The notes beneath the pieces were generated by a model. That model had not been told where the DNA came from. It did not search any database and worked only from the letters and a program-made list of their open reading frames with translations. Source: Alloacidobacterium sp963823845 (lineage in GTDB: Bacteria; Acidobacteriota; Terriglobia; Terriglobales; Acidobacteriaceae). Taken from it: a stretch of 64,000 bases of DNA. The stretch lies in contig CAWGND010000014.1 of assembly GCA_963823845.1 (NCBI GenBank), forward strand, positions 1 through 64,000, in the 5' to 3' direction. Positions 47,345 through 56,091 of this stretch are shown here, piece by piece. The translations under genes were made by a program, and so were the position numbers. Numbering within the stretch: position 1 is the first letter of the stretch; each line of letters opens with the position of its first letter.

Positions 47345-48508
47345 GTGAGACGATTCAGGACGGCGGTCATTGGGACAGGATTCATGGGGCGCGTACATTT
47401 GGAAGCGCTCCGACGCGTGGAATTTGTAGATGTGGTGGCTATCGCTGGCCGCCAACTTGAGGCGGCAAGAAAACTTGCCGAGGCCTTCGGTATCGAAAAA
47501 GCGGTCGACGATTATCGTCAACTCCTCCAGGACGCGACGATCGACGCGGTGCACATCTGTACTCCCAACGCAGCGCATTACCAAATGGCAAAAGACGCGT
47601 TGCTGGCCGGTAAACACGTGCTCTGCGAGAAGCCGCTGTCTGTTTCGGCGGGTGAAGCGCAAGAGCTCGTTACGCTTGCGCGCGAACGCAATCTCCGCAA
47701 CTGTGTATGCCACAACCTGCGCTATTACCCGATGGTTCAGCAGATGCGGCGCATGCGGGAAGAAGGCGATTTAGGCGAGGTATTAGTCGTGCAAGGCACA
47801 TACTCGCAGGACTGGCTGCTGTATGAAACCGATTGGAACTGGCGTGTGGACTCGACGGTTAGCGGACCGTTGCGAGCTATGGCCGACATCGGTTCACACT
47901 GGTTCGATATGGCTGAGCATGTAATCGGGTTGCGCGTTCGCTCTCTGTGTGCTGATCTGCAAACCTATTACCCAGTGCGCAAGAGGCCAAGGCACAATGT
48001 GGAGACATTTGCCGGCAAGCTCTCAGTTGCCAAGGATGATCTGGAAGAGATTCCAGTGAGTACTGAAGATTTTGGTGCAGTCCTCTTTCGCATGGACCAG
48101 AGCACCCGTGGCAGTATGACCGCCAGCCAGGTATCGGCCGGCCGAAAAAACTGTCTCAGCATTGAGATCTATGGAACAAAGTCGTCAGTCGCCTGGAACC
48201 AGGAACGGCCGGACGAGTTATGGATCGGACATCGCGACGCTCCGAACCAAACGATCGTTAAAGATCCGGCTCTTCTGAAGAAGGGCGCGCGCGCGTACGC
48301 AGACCTGCCCGGAGGCCACTCGGAAGGTTACGATGACACATTCAAGCAAATCTTTCGGAGATTTTATCTGTCCATCGCGGAGCCACAACCTTCAGTGGAA
48401 TATCCTGAGATGCTCGACGGTTTGCGGCAAATGAATATTTTGCAAGCCGAGCTTGAAAGCCATCACAACAGGAGCTGGGTAGAAGTAGCGGATTCTGGAA
48501 TGCTTTGA
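47345..48508 (+). CDS. Gfo/Idh/MocA-family oxidoreductase
   Basis: A 387-residue NAD(P)-dependent dehydrogenase. The Rossmann motif is AVIGTGFMGRVHLEALRR (residues ~7-24), and the EKPLS motif with the conserved Lys (CEKPLSVSAGEA) is intact. The C-terminal half is the usual alpha/beta substrate domain, including ADIGSHWFDMAEHVIG (the GSH-x3-D motif). Members act on sugars, inositols and related polyols. It starts with GTG 29 bp after the PQQ dehydrogenase gene and has no signal peptide, so it would work on an imported product. Confidence 0.9.
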   Translation: MRRFRTAVIGTGFMGRVHLEALRRVEFVDVVAIAGRQLEAARKLAEAFGIEKAVDDYRQLLQDATIDAVHICTPNAAHYQMAKDALLAGKHVLCEKPLSVSAGEAQELVTLARERNLRNCVCHNLRYYPMVQQMRRMREEGDLGEVLVVQGTYSQDWLLYETDWNWRVDSTVSGPLRAMADIGSHWFDMAEHVIGLRVRSLCADLQTYYPVRKRPRHNVETFAGKLSVAKDDLEEIPVSTEDFGAVLFRMDQSTRGSMTASQVSAGRKNCLSIEIYGTKSSVAWNQERPDELWIGHRDAPNQTIVKDPALLKKGARAYADLPGGHSEGYDDTFKQIFRRFYLSIAEPQPSVEYPEMLDGLRQMNILQAELESHHNRSWVEVADSGML

Positions 48509-48764
48509 ATTCTCGTGCTCGCTTGCCGTTCTCCGGAGAAGGAATGCTGATGGTCGTCTGCTCTATCAGTCTTCACCGTCCAGGTTGTGTTTGCCCTTTT
48601 GGCGCGGGACTTTTCGATCCGTAAGAGGTCGCTTTTCGTCTCGAGAAGGCCGGGCTGGTGAGTTTTGGATTGATCTCAGCTCGCGCTCCTGCTCCGAGAA
48701 AGGCTACTCGGCATGATATGTGCGGGCAGATAAATCGGCAGATCGACGCTATATTGGTTGGGCA

Positions 48765-50477
48765 ATGAAAAAGTTCATGAATCGTCCCGAGAATGTTGTA
48801 GAAGAAATGCTGCAAGGGCTGTCCGTGCTTCACCCAGGTTTGCTCCGTTTGTCGGGACACAAAGTCATGGTCCGCGCAGATGCGGAACTAACCCGTGACC
48901 AGCAGATAGCGATAATCTCTGGCGGCGGCAGCGGCCATGAGCCCGCGCACGCAGGCTACATTGGTGCCGGCATGTTGAGTGCTGCTGTGGCTGGAGAAGT
49001 TTTTACTTCGCCAAGCAGCGACGCGGTCTTTGCTGCCATCAAGGCGGTGTCGGGAAAACCGGGCGCTCTGCTGGTGGTTAAGAATTACACCGGCGACCGG
49101 CTGAACTTTGGTCTGGCGGCGGAGATGGCGCGTGCGGAAGGCATTCCGATCGAAATGGTCATTGTGGATGACGATGTTGCTCTGAAAGGAACGGGGCAAG
49201 CTACAGGCGCACGCGGTCTTGCCGGTACGGTTTTCGTTCACAAGCTGGTGGGAGCCGCTTCGGCGGAGGGCAAGAGCGTGGCCGATGTTGCGGCAATCGG
49301 CAGAGAGGCGGTTGAGTCACTGGCGACCATGGGTGTTTCATTTTCCGCCGGTACTTCACCTGCAGTGGGAAAGCCAAGCTTCGAGCTTAGCGATGACGAG
49401 ATGGAGCTAGGCCTCGGCATTCATGGAGAGCCCGGCGTGAAGCGCACCCATCTGCAGACCGCCGACGAGCTGACTGAGACATTGCTGAGAACAATTCTGC
49501 AGCATAGCAAGTTTGGCGACGAGAGGCGCGTGGCAGTGATGGTGAACAATCTTGGGGCAACCACGGAGATGGAACTCGCGATTGTAGGCCGCTATACGAT
49601 TCCTTTTCTTGAGAGCGAGGGATTTACAGCGGAGCGAATCTATGCCGGAACGTACCTGTCATCGCTGGATATGGCGGGAATCTCGATCTCTGTTCTGGGT
49701 GTCAACGATGAGCGGCTGCGCTGGCTCGACGCAGAGACTGCGGCACCTGCATGGCCCAAAGTGCTTAGGCAACGCCCGGGCAAACCGGCAACACAGATGG
49801 CGGCGAAGGTTGGCGCGGACAAGAGTTCTGCGACCGTTAAAAATGTGCAAACGGAGGCAGGCAGAAAAGTAAAGCGGGCCATCCAAGCGACATGCCAAGC
49901 GCTCATTGCAGCGGAAGGCGAACTGACTGAAATGGACCGCATTACGGGCGATGGCGACCTGGGCGCCAGCATGAAACGTGCCGCTGCGGCCGTGCGAGAT
50001 GCGGTCGACTCGTATCCCCTGGACGCTGTTTCCGCTACGTTCAAAGCACTCGGTCATACCCTCCGGCACGAGTTAGGTGGGTCATCAGGGCCGCTCTATG
50101 GGGTGCTTTTTCTGCGTGCTGGCAAGGTTCTGGAAGACTCTGGTTCAACAGGACCGGCGCAGTGGACCGAAGCGCTCGATCAAGGTTGCCATGCCATCAG
50201 CGAATTGGGTGGGGCGAAGCCCGGCGACCGGACCATGCTTGATGCGCTCGATCCATTCGTAAAGTCTTTGAAAGGTGCCGGAGGAAATGTGTCGCGCGAA
50301 GCACTTCTGACTGCGGTTGAAGAAGCGGAACGTGGTGTCGAAGCTACTGCGCAGATGATACCTCGGATGGGAAGGTCAAGTTATCTTGGAGACCGCGTGC
50401 TGGGCCATCCTGATCCGGGAGCGAAAGCCGTCGCTATCTGGCTGCGTGCTGCCTCCGAAGCGCTTTTTGCACGCTAA
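48765..50477 (+). CDS. ATP-dependent dihydroxyacetone kinase (DhaK-DhaL fusion)
   Basis: A ~570-residue protein. The N-terminal DhaK domain has SGGGSGHEPAHAGYIG, a conserved KNYTGDRLNFG, and GIHGEPG with the His that holds the substrate as a hemiaminal (H235 counted from an ATG at 48720). The C-terminal DhaL domain binds ATP through acidic residues (DRITGDGDLGASMKRAA). Such fused kinases phosphorylate dihydroxyacetone and often D-glyceraldehyde. I prefer the ATG at 48765 (MKKFMNRPENVVEEML) as the family's usual start. It fits a pathway that yields trioses. Confidence 0.9.
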   Translation: MKKFMNRPENVVEEMLQGLSVLHPGLLRLSGHKVMVRADAELTRDQQIAIISGGGSGHEPAHAGYIGAGMLSAAVAGEVFTSPSSDAVFAAIKAVSGKPGALLVVKNYTGDRLNFGLAAEMARAEGIPIEMVIVDDDVALKGTGQATGARGLAGTVFVHKLVGAASAEGKSVADVAAIGREAVESLATMGVSFSAGTSPAVGKPSFELSDDEMELGLGIHGEPGVKRTHLQTADELTETLLRTILQHSKFGDERRVAVMVNNLGATTEMELAIVGRYTIPFLESEGFTAERIYAGTYLSSLDMAGISISVLGVNDERLRWLDAETAAPAWPKVLRQRPGKPATQMAAKVGADKSSATVKNVQTEAGRKVKRAIQATCQALIAAEGELTEMDRITGDGDLGASMKRAAAAVRDAVDSYPLDAVSATFKALGHTLRHELGGSSGPLYGVLFLRAGKVLEDSGSTGPAQWTEALDQGCHAISELGGAKPGDRTMLDALDPFVKSLKGAGGNVSREALLTAVEEAERGVEATAQMIPRMGRSSYLGDRVLGHPDPGAKAVAIWLRAASEALFAR

Positions 50478-50527
50478 ATCGCTGCGATGGTGAACAAAGT
50501 CGCGCACGAAGAAAGCAGGTAATTACG

Positions 50528-51367
50528 ATGAATCCTCTCGTTACGCCCTCTTGGCTGGCTGAACGTCTGAGCGATTCCGGTGTGCTCATTATTGATGCCA
50601 CGCTTGCCCCCGTCGGCGTTAGTCCACGGATTGACTCCCATGCTCGGTATCTTGTGCAGCATATTCCGGGCGCGGTCTTTTTCGATATCGATGAGCTCTC
50701 AGACCATTCCACCGCACTGCCTCACATGTTGCCTACGCCCGAAGCTTTTTCTCGTAGCATGTCAACTCTCGGTGTTGGCGATCAAATGTCAATCGTTATC
50801 TATGAGCAGGAAGGAGTGTTTTCAGCCCCTCGCGCCTGGTGGATGCTTCGTACATTCGGGGCGGAGAATGTCTACATTCTCGACGGAGGTCTGCGCGCCT
50901 GGATCGAAGCCAATCTCCCTACGCACACAGGGCAAGTTGACCGAGCACCGGCCATTTTCCAAGCAAGACTGAAGGGCGATGCGGTGAAAGATTTGGCTCA
51001 AGTCAAACTGATGATTGCGAAACATGCTCAAATTCTGGATGCACGATCTTCAGGCCGCTTCACCGGCGCGTTGCCGGAGCCGAGGCCTGGCATAAGCTCT
51101 GGCCACATGCCTGGTGCTACCAACGTCTCTTTCACCGAACTGGTCGAAGACGGCCGTTTGAAGCCTGTTGCGAAACTTCGCGAATACTTCGCCGCCAAAG
51201 GTGTGGCCATTGAACAGCCGATCACCACTACATGCGGTTCAGGCGTGACAGCTGCGGTGATTGTGCTCGGCCTCACAATCGCTGGGGCAGAGCAGGTCAG
51301 CTTGTATGACGGCTCGTGGGCCGAGTACGCGCAACACCCGGAAGCCGTGATCGAGAAAAGCAATTAG
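50528..51367 (+). CDS. sseA: 3-mercaptopyruvate sulfurtransferase (tandem rhodanese)
   Basis: A 279-residue protein with two rhodanese domains. The first is inactive-type (VLIIDATLAPVG, HIPGAVFFDIDE). The second carries the catalytic Cys236 in TTTCGSGVTAAV, the CG(S/T)GVT signature of mercaptopyruvate sulfurtransferases; thiosulfate sulfurtransferases differ at this loop. It transfers sulfur from 3-mercaptopyruvate to thiols or cyanide. It starts 51 bp after the dihydroxyacetone kinase gene. A link with the rest of the cluster is not obvious. Confidence 0.9.
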   Translation: MNPLVTPSWLAERLSDSGVLIIDATLAPVGVSPRIDSHARYLVQHIPGAVFFDIDELSDHSTALPHMLPTPEAFSRSMSTLGVGDQMSIVIYEQEGVFSAPRAWWMLRTFGAENVYILDGGLRAWIEANLPTHTGQVDRAPAIFQARLKGDAVKDLAQVKLMIAKHAQILDARSSGRFTGALPEPRPGISSGHMPGATNVSFTELVEDGRLKPVAKLREYFAAKGVAIEQPITTTCGSGVTAAVIVLGLTIAGAEQVSLYDGSWAEYAQHPEAVIEKSN

Positions 51368-51402
51368 CCCGGCTAGTCACTTTCTACAAGTCTTTCTCGC
51401 AC

Positions 51403-51421
51403 GCTGAACCAGCTTTTTTTT
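51403..51421 (+). terminator. Weak terminator-like hairpin after sseA
   Basis: A short GCTG/CAGC stem is followed directly by eight T. The stem is only four base pairs, so this is weak, but it lies 36 bp after the stop of sseA. Confidence 0.3.
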
Positions 51422-51654
51422 CAAGAACCATGGAATAAATCTCACCCCGCTCAGTTTTCCTTGATGAATATCAGCACGCATCCAAGGAGCGACATTGAGC
51501 ATGAAAGAGACAGACCCAGAGATTCATTCTGAAGGTGCCTGCCGAGAAGCTGCGGTGTGTTGAGAATTACAGAGGTGCACTTCGTGGAGCAGTGGCATCA
51601 GCTAGCGGTTGTGTACTCAACGCTGTCGGCAGCGGCAGAAGAACCGAGCCCGGC

Positions 51655-52074
51655 ATGATTCCGACCTCGCATCAGAAACAATCGGCAGTTCGGTCATCCG
51701 TGCGATTGCCCTCCGCTTTCGCGGTTAGTTTAAGCGCAGGCATTTTGATACTAGCCGGGCTGATTACATTTCCCCGTGTCAGCGGCGCGGATACAGGCGC
51801 AGATCGCGGTAAGGAACTCTTTGAAAAGCGCTGCACCGGATGTCATTCACTCGATCAGGATAAAGAAGGGCCCAGACTCAGGAGCGTTTTCGGAAGGAAG
51901 GCGGGCAAAATTCCCACCTTCAAATACTCCACGGCGTTGCAATCATCGCACTTTATATGGGACGATGCTTCTCTCGACAAGTGGCTTACAGATCCGGACT
52001 CACTGATTGCAGACAATGACATGGCTTTCCGCGTTGTGAAGCCCGATGAACGCGCAGATATATCCGCTTCTTGA
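51655..52074 (+). CDS. Class I cytochrome c with a frameshifted C-terminus
   Basis: About 139 residues. A signal or anchor segment (FAVSLSAGILILAGLITF) is followed by a single haem domain: GKELFEKRCTGCHSLD, GPRLRSVFGRKAG and the distal-Met region DNDMAFRVV. The frame ends ADISAS and stop. One extra base there would give the usual end (ADIIRFLKAV) and run to a TAG at 52094. The haem ligands are upstream of the change, so the protein may still work. The start is not certain; the frame is open back to 51535. The sigma factor gene begins 50 bp later. Confidence 0.75.
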   Translation: MIPTSHQKQSAVRSSVRLPSAFAVSLSAGILILAGLITFPRVSGADTGADRGKELFEKRCTGCHSLDQDKEGPRLRSVFGRKAGKIPTFKYSTALQSSHFIWDDASLDKWLTDPDSLIADNDMAFRVVKPDERADISAS

Positions 52075-52124
52075 AGGCAGTTTCGCTAAAGTAGACTGCT
52101 CGGTGGCCCGAGAAGGCACAATGA

Positions 52125-52658
52125 ATGGACCCTGAGTTTTTTGAACAACTAGCCCTACCGTTGTTCGATTCGCTTTATAACTTCGCTCACTGGTTGACTG
52201 GCGACCGCGTCGATGCAGAAGACCTGGTGCAGGAAACCTACGCGAAGGCATTGAAGGGCTTCAAGTCCTTTCAGGAGGGCACAAACCTGCGAGCGTGGAT
52301 GTTCCGTATCTTGCGCAATACGTTCCTGACTTCACGTACTGGCCTGATGGCGCGAAATACCTCGTCACTCGAAGAGGAGGCCGAAGATGCGGAGGTGCTC
52401 GTCGCACACACCGTCACCCCGGAATCAGTGCTACTACAGAATGAGAATCAGCAGATGATACTCGATGCGCTGACGGCGCTGCCCGTACACTATCGCGAGA
52501 TCATTCTGCTGTGCGAGGTGGAGGAACTCTCATACCGCGAAATCGCAGAGGTATTGTCGTTGCCTATCGGCACAGTCATGTCGCGTTTATCTCGAGCCAG
52601 GAATTCGCTGCGCCACATGCTGGCGGTATCTGTGAGGTCTCAACATGAAGCAGTGTGA
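52125..52658 (+). CDS. ECF-type RNA polymerase sigma factor
   Basis: A 177-residue sigma factor. Region 2 is LTGDRVDAEDLVQETYAKAL with LRAWMFRILRNTF for -10 recognition. Region 4 is LPVHYREIILLCEVEELSYR followed by EIAEVLSLPIGTVMSRLSRA for -35 recognition. The start overlaps nothing, but the end overlaps the anti-sigma gene by 14 bp, so the two are translated together. It probably controls this gene pair and possibly the flanking cytochrome or PQQ genes in response to an envelope signal. Confidence 0.92.
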   Translation: MDPEFFEQLALPLFDSLYNFAHWLTGDRVDAEDLVQETYAKALKGFKSFQEGTNLRAWMFRILRNTFLTSRTGLMARNTSSLEEEAEDAEVLVAHTVTPESVLLQNENQQMILDALTALPVHYREIILLCEVEELSYREIAEVLSLPIGTVMSRLSRARNSLRHMLAVSVRSQHEAV

Positions 52659-53391
52659 AAGGGATGCTGCTACGCTCGCGCAGTATCTGGACGGCGAGCT
52701 TCCGCCGGACCAGGCAACTCGGGTGCAGCAACACGTCATCGAGTGTACGCATTGCGCTGCAGAAGTGTCTGTGCTGGTGAGCATGAAGCGAAACCTGCGT
52801 GCGGCGAACCGGCAATTCACACCAAGCACAGAGTTCAGGCGGAAGATACAGCAGCAAATCTCGAAACCCAGCGCCCAGTGGCGAATGCGCTTTGTGTGGG
52901 CATTCGCCATGCTGGCAGCTGTTCTCCTCGTTGCCGTCGCATGGTTGGAGCACCCTCGCAGTACGGATTCTTTCAGTGAAGTCGCCGACCTGCATGTAAG
53001 CGCTCTGGCCAGCGCCAACCCCGTAGATGTTGTTTCCACCGACCGGCACACGGTGAAACCGTGGTTCCAGGGACGCATTCCGTTCAGTTTTAATATTCCT
53101 GAGTTGGCGGGCACGGAATTTGCGCTGCTTGGCGGACGGATGGTCTACCTGAACCAGCAAGCTGGCGCGCAGCTCATCTTCACAGTCAGACAGCACAAGG
53201 TCTCTGTACTTATCTTTCAAGAGTCTTCAGGACTGGCGAGAGCGCTGACTGACGGAGGAGGCGTCGAAAGACGGAATGCCTTCAATGTTGCTGCATGGAA
53301 AGCGCAGGGTCTGCGCTTTATCGTCATTGGCGATGCCGATGCAAATGAGATTCGCAAGTTAGTTCAGATGATCAAGATTGCGAACGGGTAG
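52645..53391 (+). CDS. Transmembrane anti-sigma factor (zinc-finger type)
   Basis: A 248-residue protein. The cytoplasmic N-terminus has the ZAS signature: AQYLDGELPPDQATRVQQHV with the His and then CTHC. One membrane helix follows (FVWAFAMLAAVLLVAVAW, residues ~90-108), and an outer domain of ~140 residues has no recognised family. It should hold the ECF sigma factor at the membrane until a signal reaches the outer domain. The 14-bp overlap with the sigma gene is typical of the pair. Confidence 0.9.
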   Translation: MKQCERDAATLAQYLDGELPPDQATRVQQHVIECTHCAAEVSVLVSMKRNLRAANRQFTPSTEFRRKIQQQISKPSAQWRMRFVWAFAMLAAVLLVAVAWLEHPRSTDSFSEVADLHVSALASANPVDVVSTDRHTVKPWFQGRIPFSFNIPELAGTEFALLGGRMVYLNQQAGAQLIFTVRQHKVSVLIFQESSGLARALTDGGGVERRNAFNVAAWKAQGLRFIVIGDADANEIRKLVQMIKIANG

Positions 53392-53459
53392 ACCGGCATC
53401 GCCATAACATTACCGATGCGGGAAAGCCAAATTCTATTCCCCTTTCTCAGCTTGCAGTT

Positions 53460-54482
53460 CTACTTTTCGACGGGCTTCTCAAGATGGCCACCGAACTGGT
53501 ATCGCATCGCCGAAAGAAGCTTGTCGGAGAAGCCTGCGAGCCCTCGTGAACTGAATCTCTCATAGAGCGCGGTCGTAAGGACATGCGCGGGCACGCCCTC
53601 ATCGATGGCGGCTTTCACCGTCCAGCGTCCCTCGCCTGAGTCTGAGACGCGTCCGCCAAACTTCGCAAGCGCAGGGTCATCGATGAGCGAGGCAGCGGTG
53701 AGATCCAACAGCCAGGAAGCGATGACGCTGCCACGCCGCCAGACCTCTGCGATGTCAGTGAGGTTGAAGTCGTATTGATAGTGCTCGGGATCGCGCAGCG
53801 GCGTCGTCTCGGCGTCGATCTCATGCGTGTCCTTTCCTACGTTGGCGGCTTTCAGGATGCCGAGGCCTTCCGCATACGCCGCCATAATGCCGTACTCGAT
53901 TCCGTTATGCACCATCTTGACGAAGTGGCCGCCGCCGCTTTCGCCACAATACAGGTAGCCCTTCTCGGCTCTGCTTGGTGTGCCCTCGCGGCCTGACGTG
54001 CGCGCAATGTCTCCGATGCCAGGGGCAATGGTGTTGAAGATCGGGTCGAGGTGTTCGACGACGTCTTTGTGGCCCCCGATCATCATGCAGTAGCCGCGCT
54101 CGAGTCCCCACACGCCACCGCTGGTTCCTACGTCGACGTAGTTGATGTTTTTTGGCGCAAGTTCTTTGGCGCGGCGGATATCGTCGATGTAGTAGGAATT
54201 GCCGCCGTCGATGAGGATGTCGCCCGCCTGGAGATGAGGAACGATCTCGGCGATGGTGTCGTCGACGAATGCTGCTGGAATCATCAGCCAGATGGCGCGT
54301 GGCGTGGTCAATTTGCTTACGAAGTCGGCCAGCGAGGAAGAGCCGCCGACCCCTTTTTCCTTAGCCAGTTCTTCGACGGTTTGGGCTGATCTGTCGAAAA
54401 CGACGCATTCGTGTCCATTTCGTGCGAGGCGGCGAACCATGTTCGCGCCCATTCTTCCCAGTCCCACCATTCCAAGTTGCAT
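53460..54482 (-). CDS. gnd: 6-phosphogluconate dehydrogenase, decarboxylating (short type)
   Basis: A 340-residue enzyme from the ATG at 54482, with an AAAGGAG site. The NAD(P) motif is MVGLGRMGANMVRRLARNG. DVGTSGGVWGLERGYCMMIG is the substrate-binding segment, and GHFVKMVHNGIEYGIM carries the catalytic Lys and His-Asn. The ~340-residue length marks the GndA-like short form, often NAD-dependent. It converts 6-phosphogluconate to ribulose 5-phosphate and CO2 in the cytoplasm. It diverges from the catabolic cluster that starts at 54694, so it may be co-regulated from the 211-bp shared promoter region. Confidence 0.92.
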   Translation of the reverse strand: MQLGMVGLGRMGANMVRRLARNGHECVVFDRSAQTVEELAKEKGVGGSSSLADFVSKLTTPRAIWLMIPAAFVDDTIAEIVPHLQAGDILIDGGNSYYIDDIRRAKELAPKNINYVDVGTSGGVWGLERGYCMMIGGHKDVVEHLDPIFNTIAPGIGDIARTSGREGTPSRAEKGYLYCGESGGGHFVKMVHNGIEYGIMAAYAEGLGILKAANVGKDTHEIDAETTPLRDPEHYQYDFNLTDIAEVWRRGSVIASWLLDLTAASLIDDPALAKFGGRVSDSGEGRWTVKAAIDEGVPAHVLTTALYERFSSRGLAGFSDKLLSAMRYQFGGHLEKPVEK

Positions 54483-54693
54483 AGTGCTCCTTTCAAATAG
54501 TTCGCAACGCGCTAATCCGAAGGTCAACGGACGCCTACTACGATAGCGTATTCCTTTTGGAAATGCATGAATGTGCCGTTAGGATGGCTGAATGCGTCAG
54601 CTACCGAATCCACGACAACGTTCTCTGTCGTCTTCGAGTCCTACTTTCCATCCCTTCCGTATGATCATGAATGGAGTTTCATGGAGAGAGCAA

Positions 54694-56040
54694 ATGAAGT
54701 CTGGCAAATATTGTCCGTTTGCAGCCGTAACAATCGGTTTTGTGTTGCTATGCACTGGAGCCGCCTCTGCACAGGAATATGACATGGTCCTGCAGGGCGG
54801 GCATGTTCTTGATGCGAAGAACCATGTGGACGCAGTCGAAGATGTTGCCGTCAAAGATGGATTGATCGCCGAGGTCTCGCCGCATATCGATCCGAAAAGA
54901 GCAGTGAAGACGATTGACGTTGAGGGTTTCTACGTAACTCCCGGCCTGGTCGATATTCATGAGCATGTCTATGCGGGGACTGGGGAGCGGGACTCGTATG
55001 CCGGTGACAACGGTGTCTATCCAGATGGCTTCAGTTTTCGTGTTGGCGTCACCACCGTCGTCGATGCGGGCAGCTCCGGCTGGCGCAATTTCGAGGACTT
55101 CAAGCAGCGCGTCATCGACCGCTCGAAGACCCGCGTATTGGCAGAGCTAAACATTGTTGGCGCTGGCATGCGCGGGCCGAAGTATGAAGACAACCTCGAC
55201 GATATGGATGGGGAGGCCACGGCGAAGATGGCCCTGAAGTATCCCGGCGTCGTAGTTGGCATCAAGAGCGCGCACTTTACCGGGCCCGAATGGAAGCCCT
55301 ACGAGCAGGCGGTGAAAGCTGGCACTATCGCCAATATTCCAGTCATGATCGACTACGGTTCACGCCGCAGTGAACGGCCGCTATACGACCTGCTTGCCAC
55401 TAAGCTCCGCCCGGGAGATATCTACACGCACTGCTATTCAGGCTTGCGCGGGGAACAGGACCCGGAAACCGGGAAAGCGAGTAAGGCCATGCTTATCGGG
55501 CGCCAGCGCGGTATTTACTTCGATGTTGGGCACGGTGGTGGCTCTTTCGCATGGACTGTGGCTATTCCGATGATGCAAAGCGGCTTTCAGCCTGATTCCA
55601 TCTCCACGGATTTGCACATCAGCAGCATGAATGCCGGAATGAAAGACATGCTCAATGTGGCCGGTAAGTTCCTGGCGATGGGGCAGACGATTCCGCAGGT
55701 CGTTACGGAGATGACATGGAACCCGGCGCACGAAATGAAGCAAGACCAGCTGGGCAATCTTTCTGTGGGCGCGCCGGCCGATATCGCAGTTCTCAGCGTA
55801 GAGCAGGGGAAGTTCGGATTCGTCGATATGTACAACACGAAGCTGATCGGGACGCAGAAGCTCATCTGCCAATTGACGGTGCGTGCTGGAAAGGTCGTGT
55901 ACGACCTGAACGGCATCTCAGCGGATCTGTGGGACGCGCAGCCCACCAGCGACACCAAGCAGTCGAAGCGCTGGACCAGCTTTACCGTACGTCCCTTCGA
56001 CGAAAACCAGAAGTTCCCGGCATCAGTGCCTGTGAAGTAA
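54694..56040 (+). CDS. Exported amidohydrolase/deacetylase (COG3964-like)
   Basis: A ~448-residue metal-dependent amidohydrolase with a Sec signal peptide (FAAVTIGFVLLCTGAASAQ). I chose the ATG at 54694 because it begins that signal and has a GGAGAG site; the frame is open back to 54592. Metal-site landmarks: GLVDIHEHVYAGTGE (HxH), VVVGIKSAHFTGPEW (the carboxylated Lys region), GDIYTHCYSGL, FDVGHGGGSFAW and STDLHISSM (the last Asp). The family removes acyl groups from N- or O-acylated substrates, and its genes often neighbour SelA-like PLP enzymes and aldolases, as here. Family members are usually cytoplasmic, so the signal peptide is unusual. Confidence 0.88.
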   Translation: MKSGKYCPFAAVTIGFVLLCTGAASAQEYDMVLQGGHVLDAKNHVDAVEDVAVKDGLIAEVSPHIDPKRAVKTIDVEGFYVTPGLVDIHEHVYAGTGERDSYAGDNGVYPDGFSFRVGVTTVVDAGSSGWRNFEDFKQRVIDRSKTRVLAELNIVGAGMRGPKYEDNLDDMDGEATAKMALKYPGVVVGIKSAHFTGPEWKPYEQAVKAGTIANIPVMIDYGSRRSERPLYDLLATKLRPGDIYTHCYSGLRGEQDPETGKASKAMLIGRQRGIYFDVGHGGGSFAWTVAIPMMQSGFQPDSISTDLHISSMNAGMKDMLNVAGKFLAMGQTIPQVVTEMTWNPAHEMKQDQLGNLSVGAPADIAVLSVEQGKFGFVDMYNTKLIGTQKLICQLTVRAGKVVYDLNGISADLWDAQPTSDTKQSKRWTSFTVRPFDENQKFPASVPVK

Positions 56041-56091
56041 GGCTTATTCGCTGTCAGCAAGGTATCCCAATGGGATAACCGTGGAGTATAG

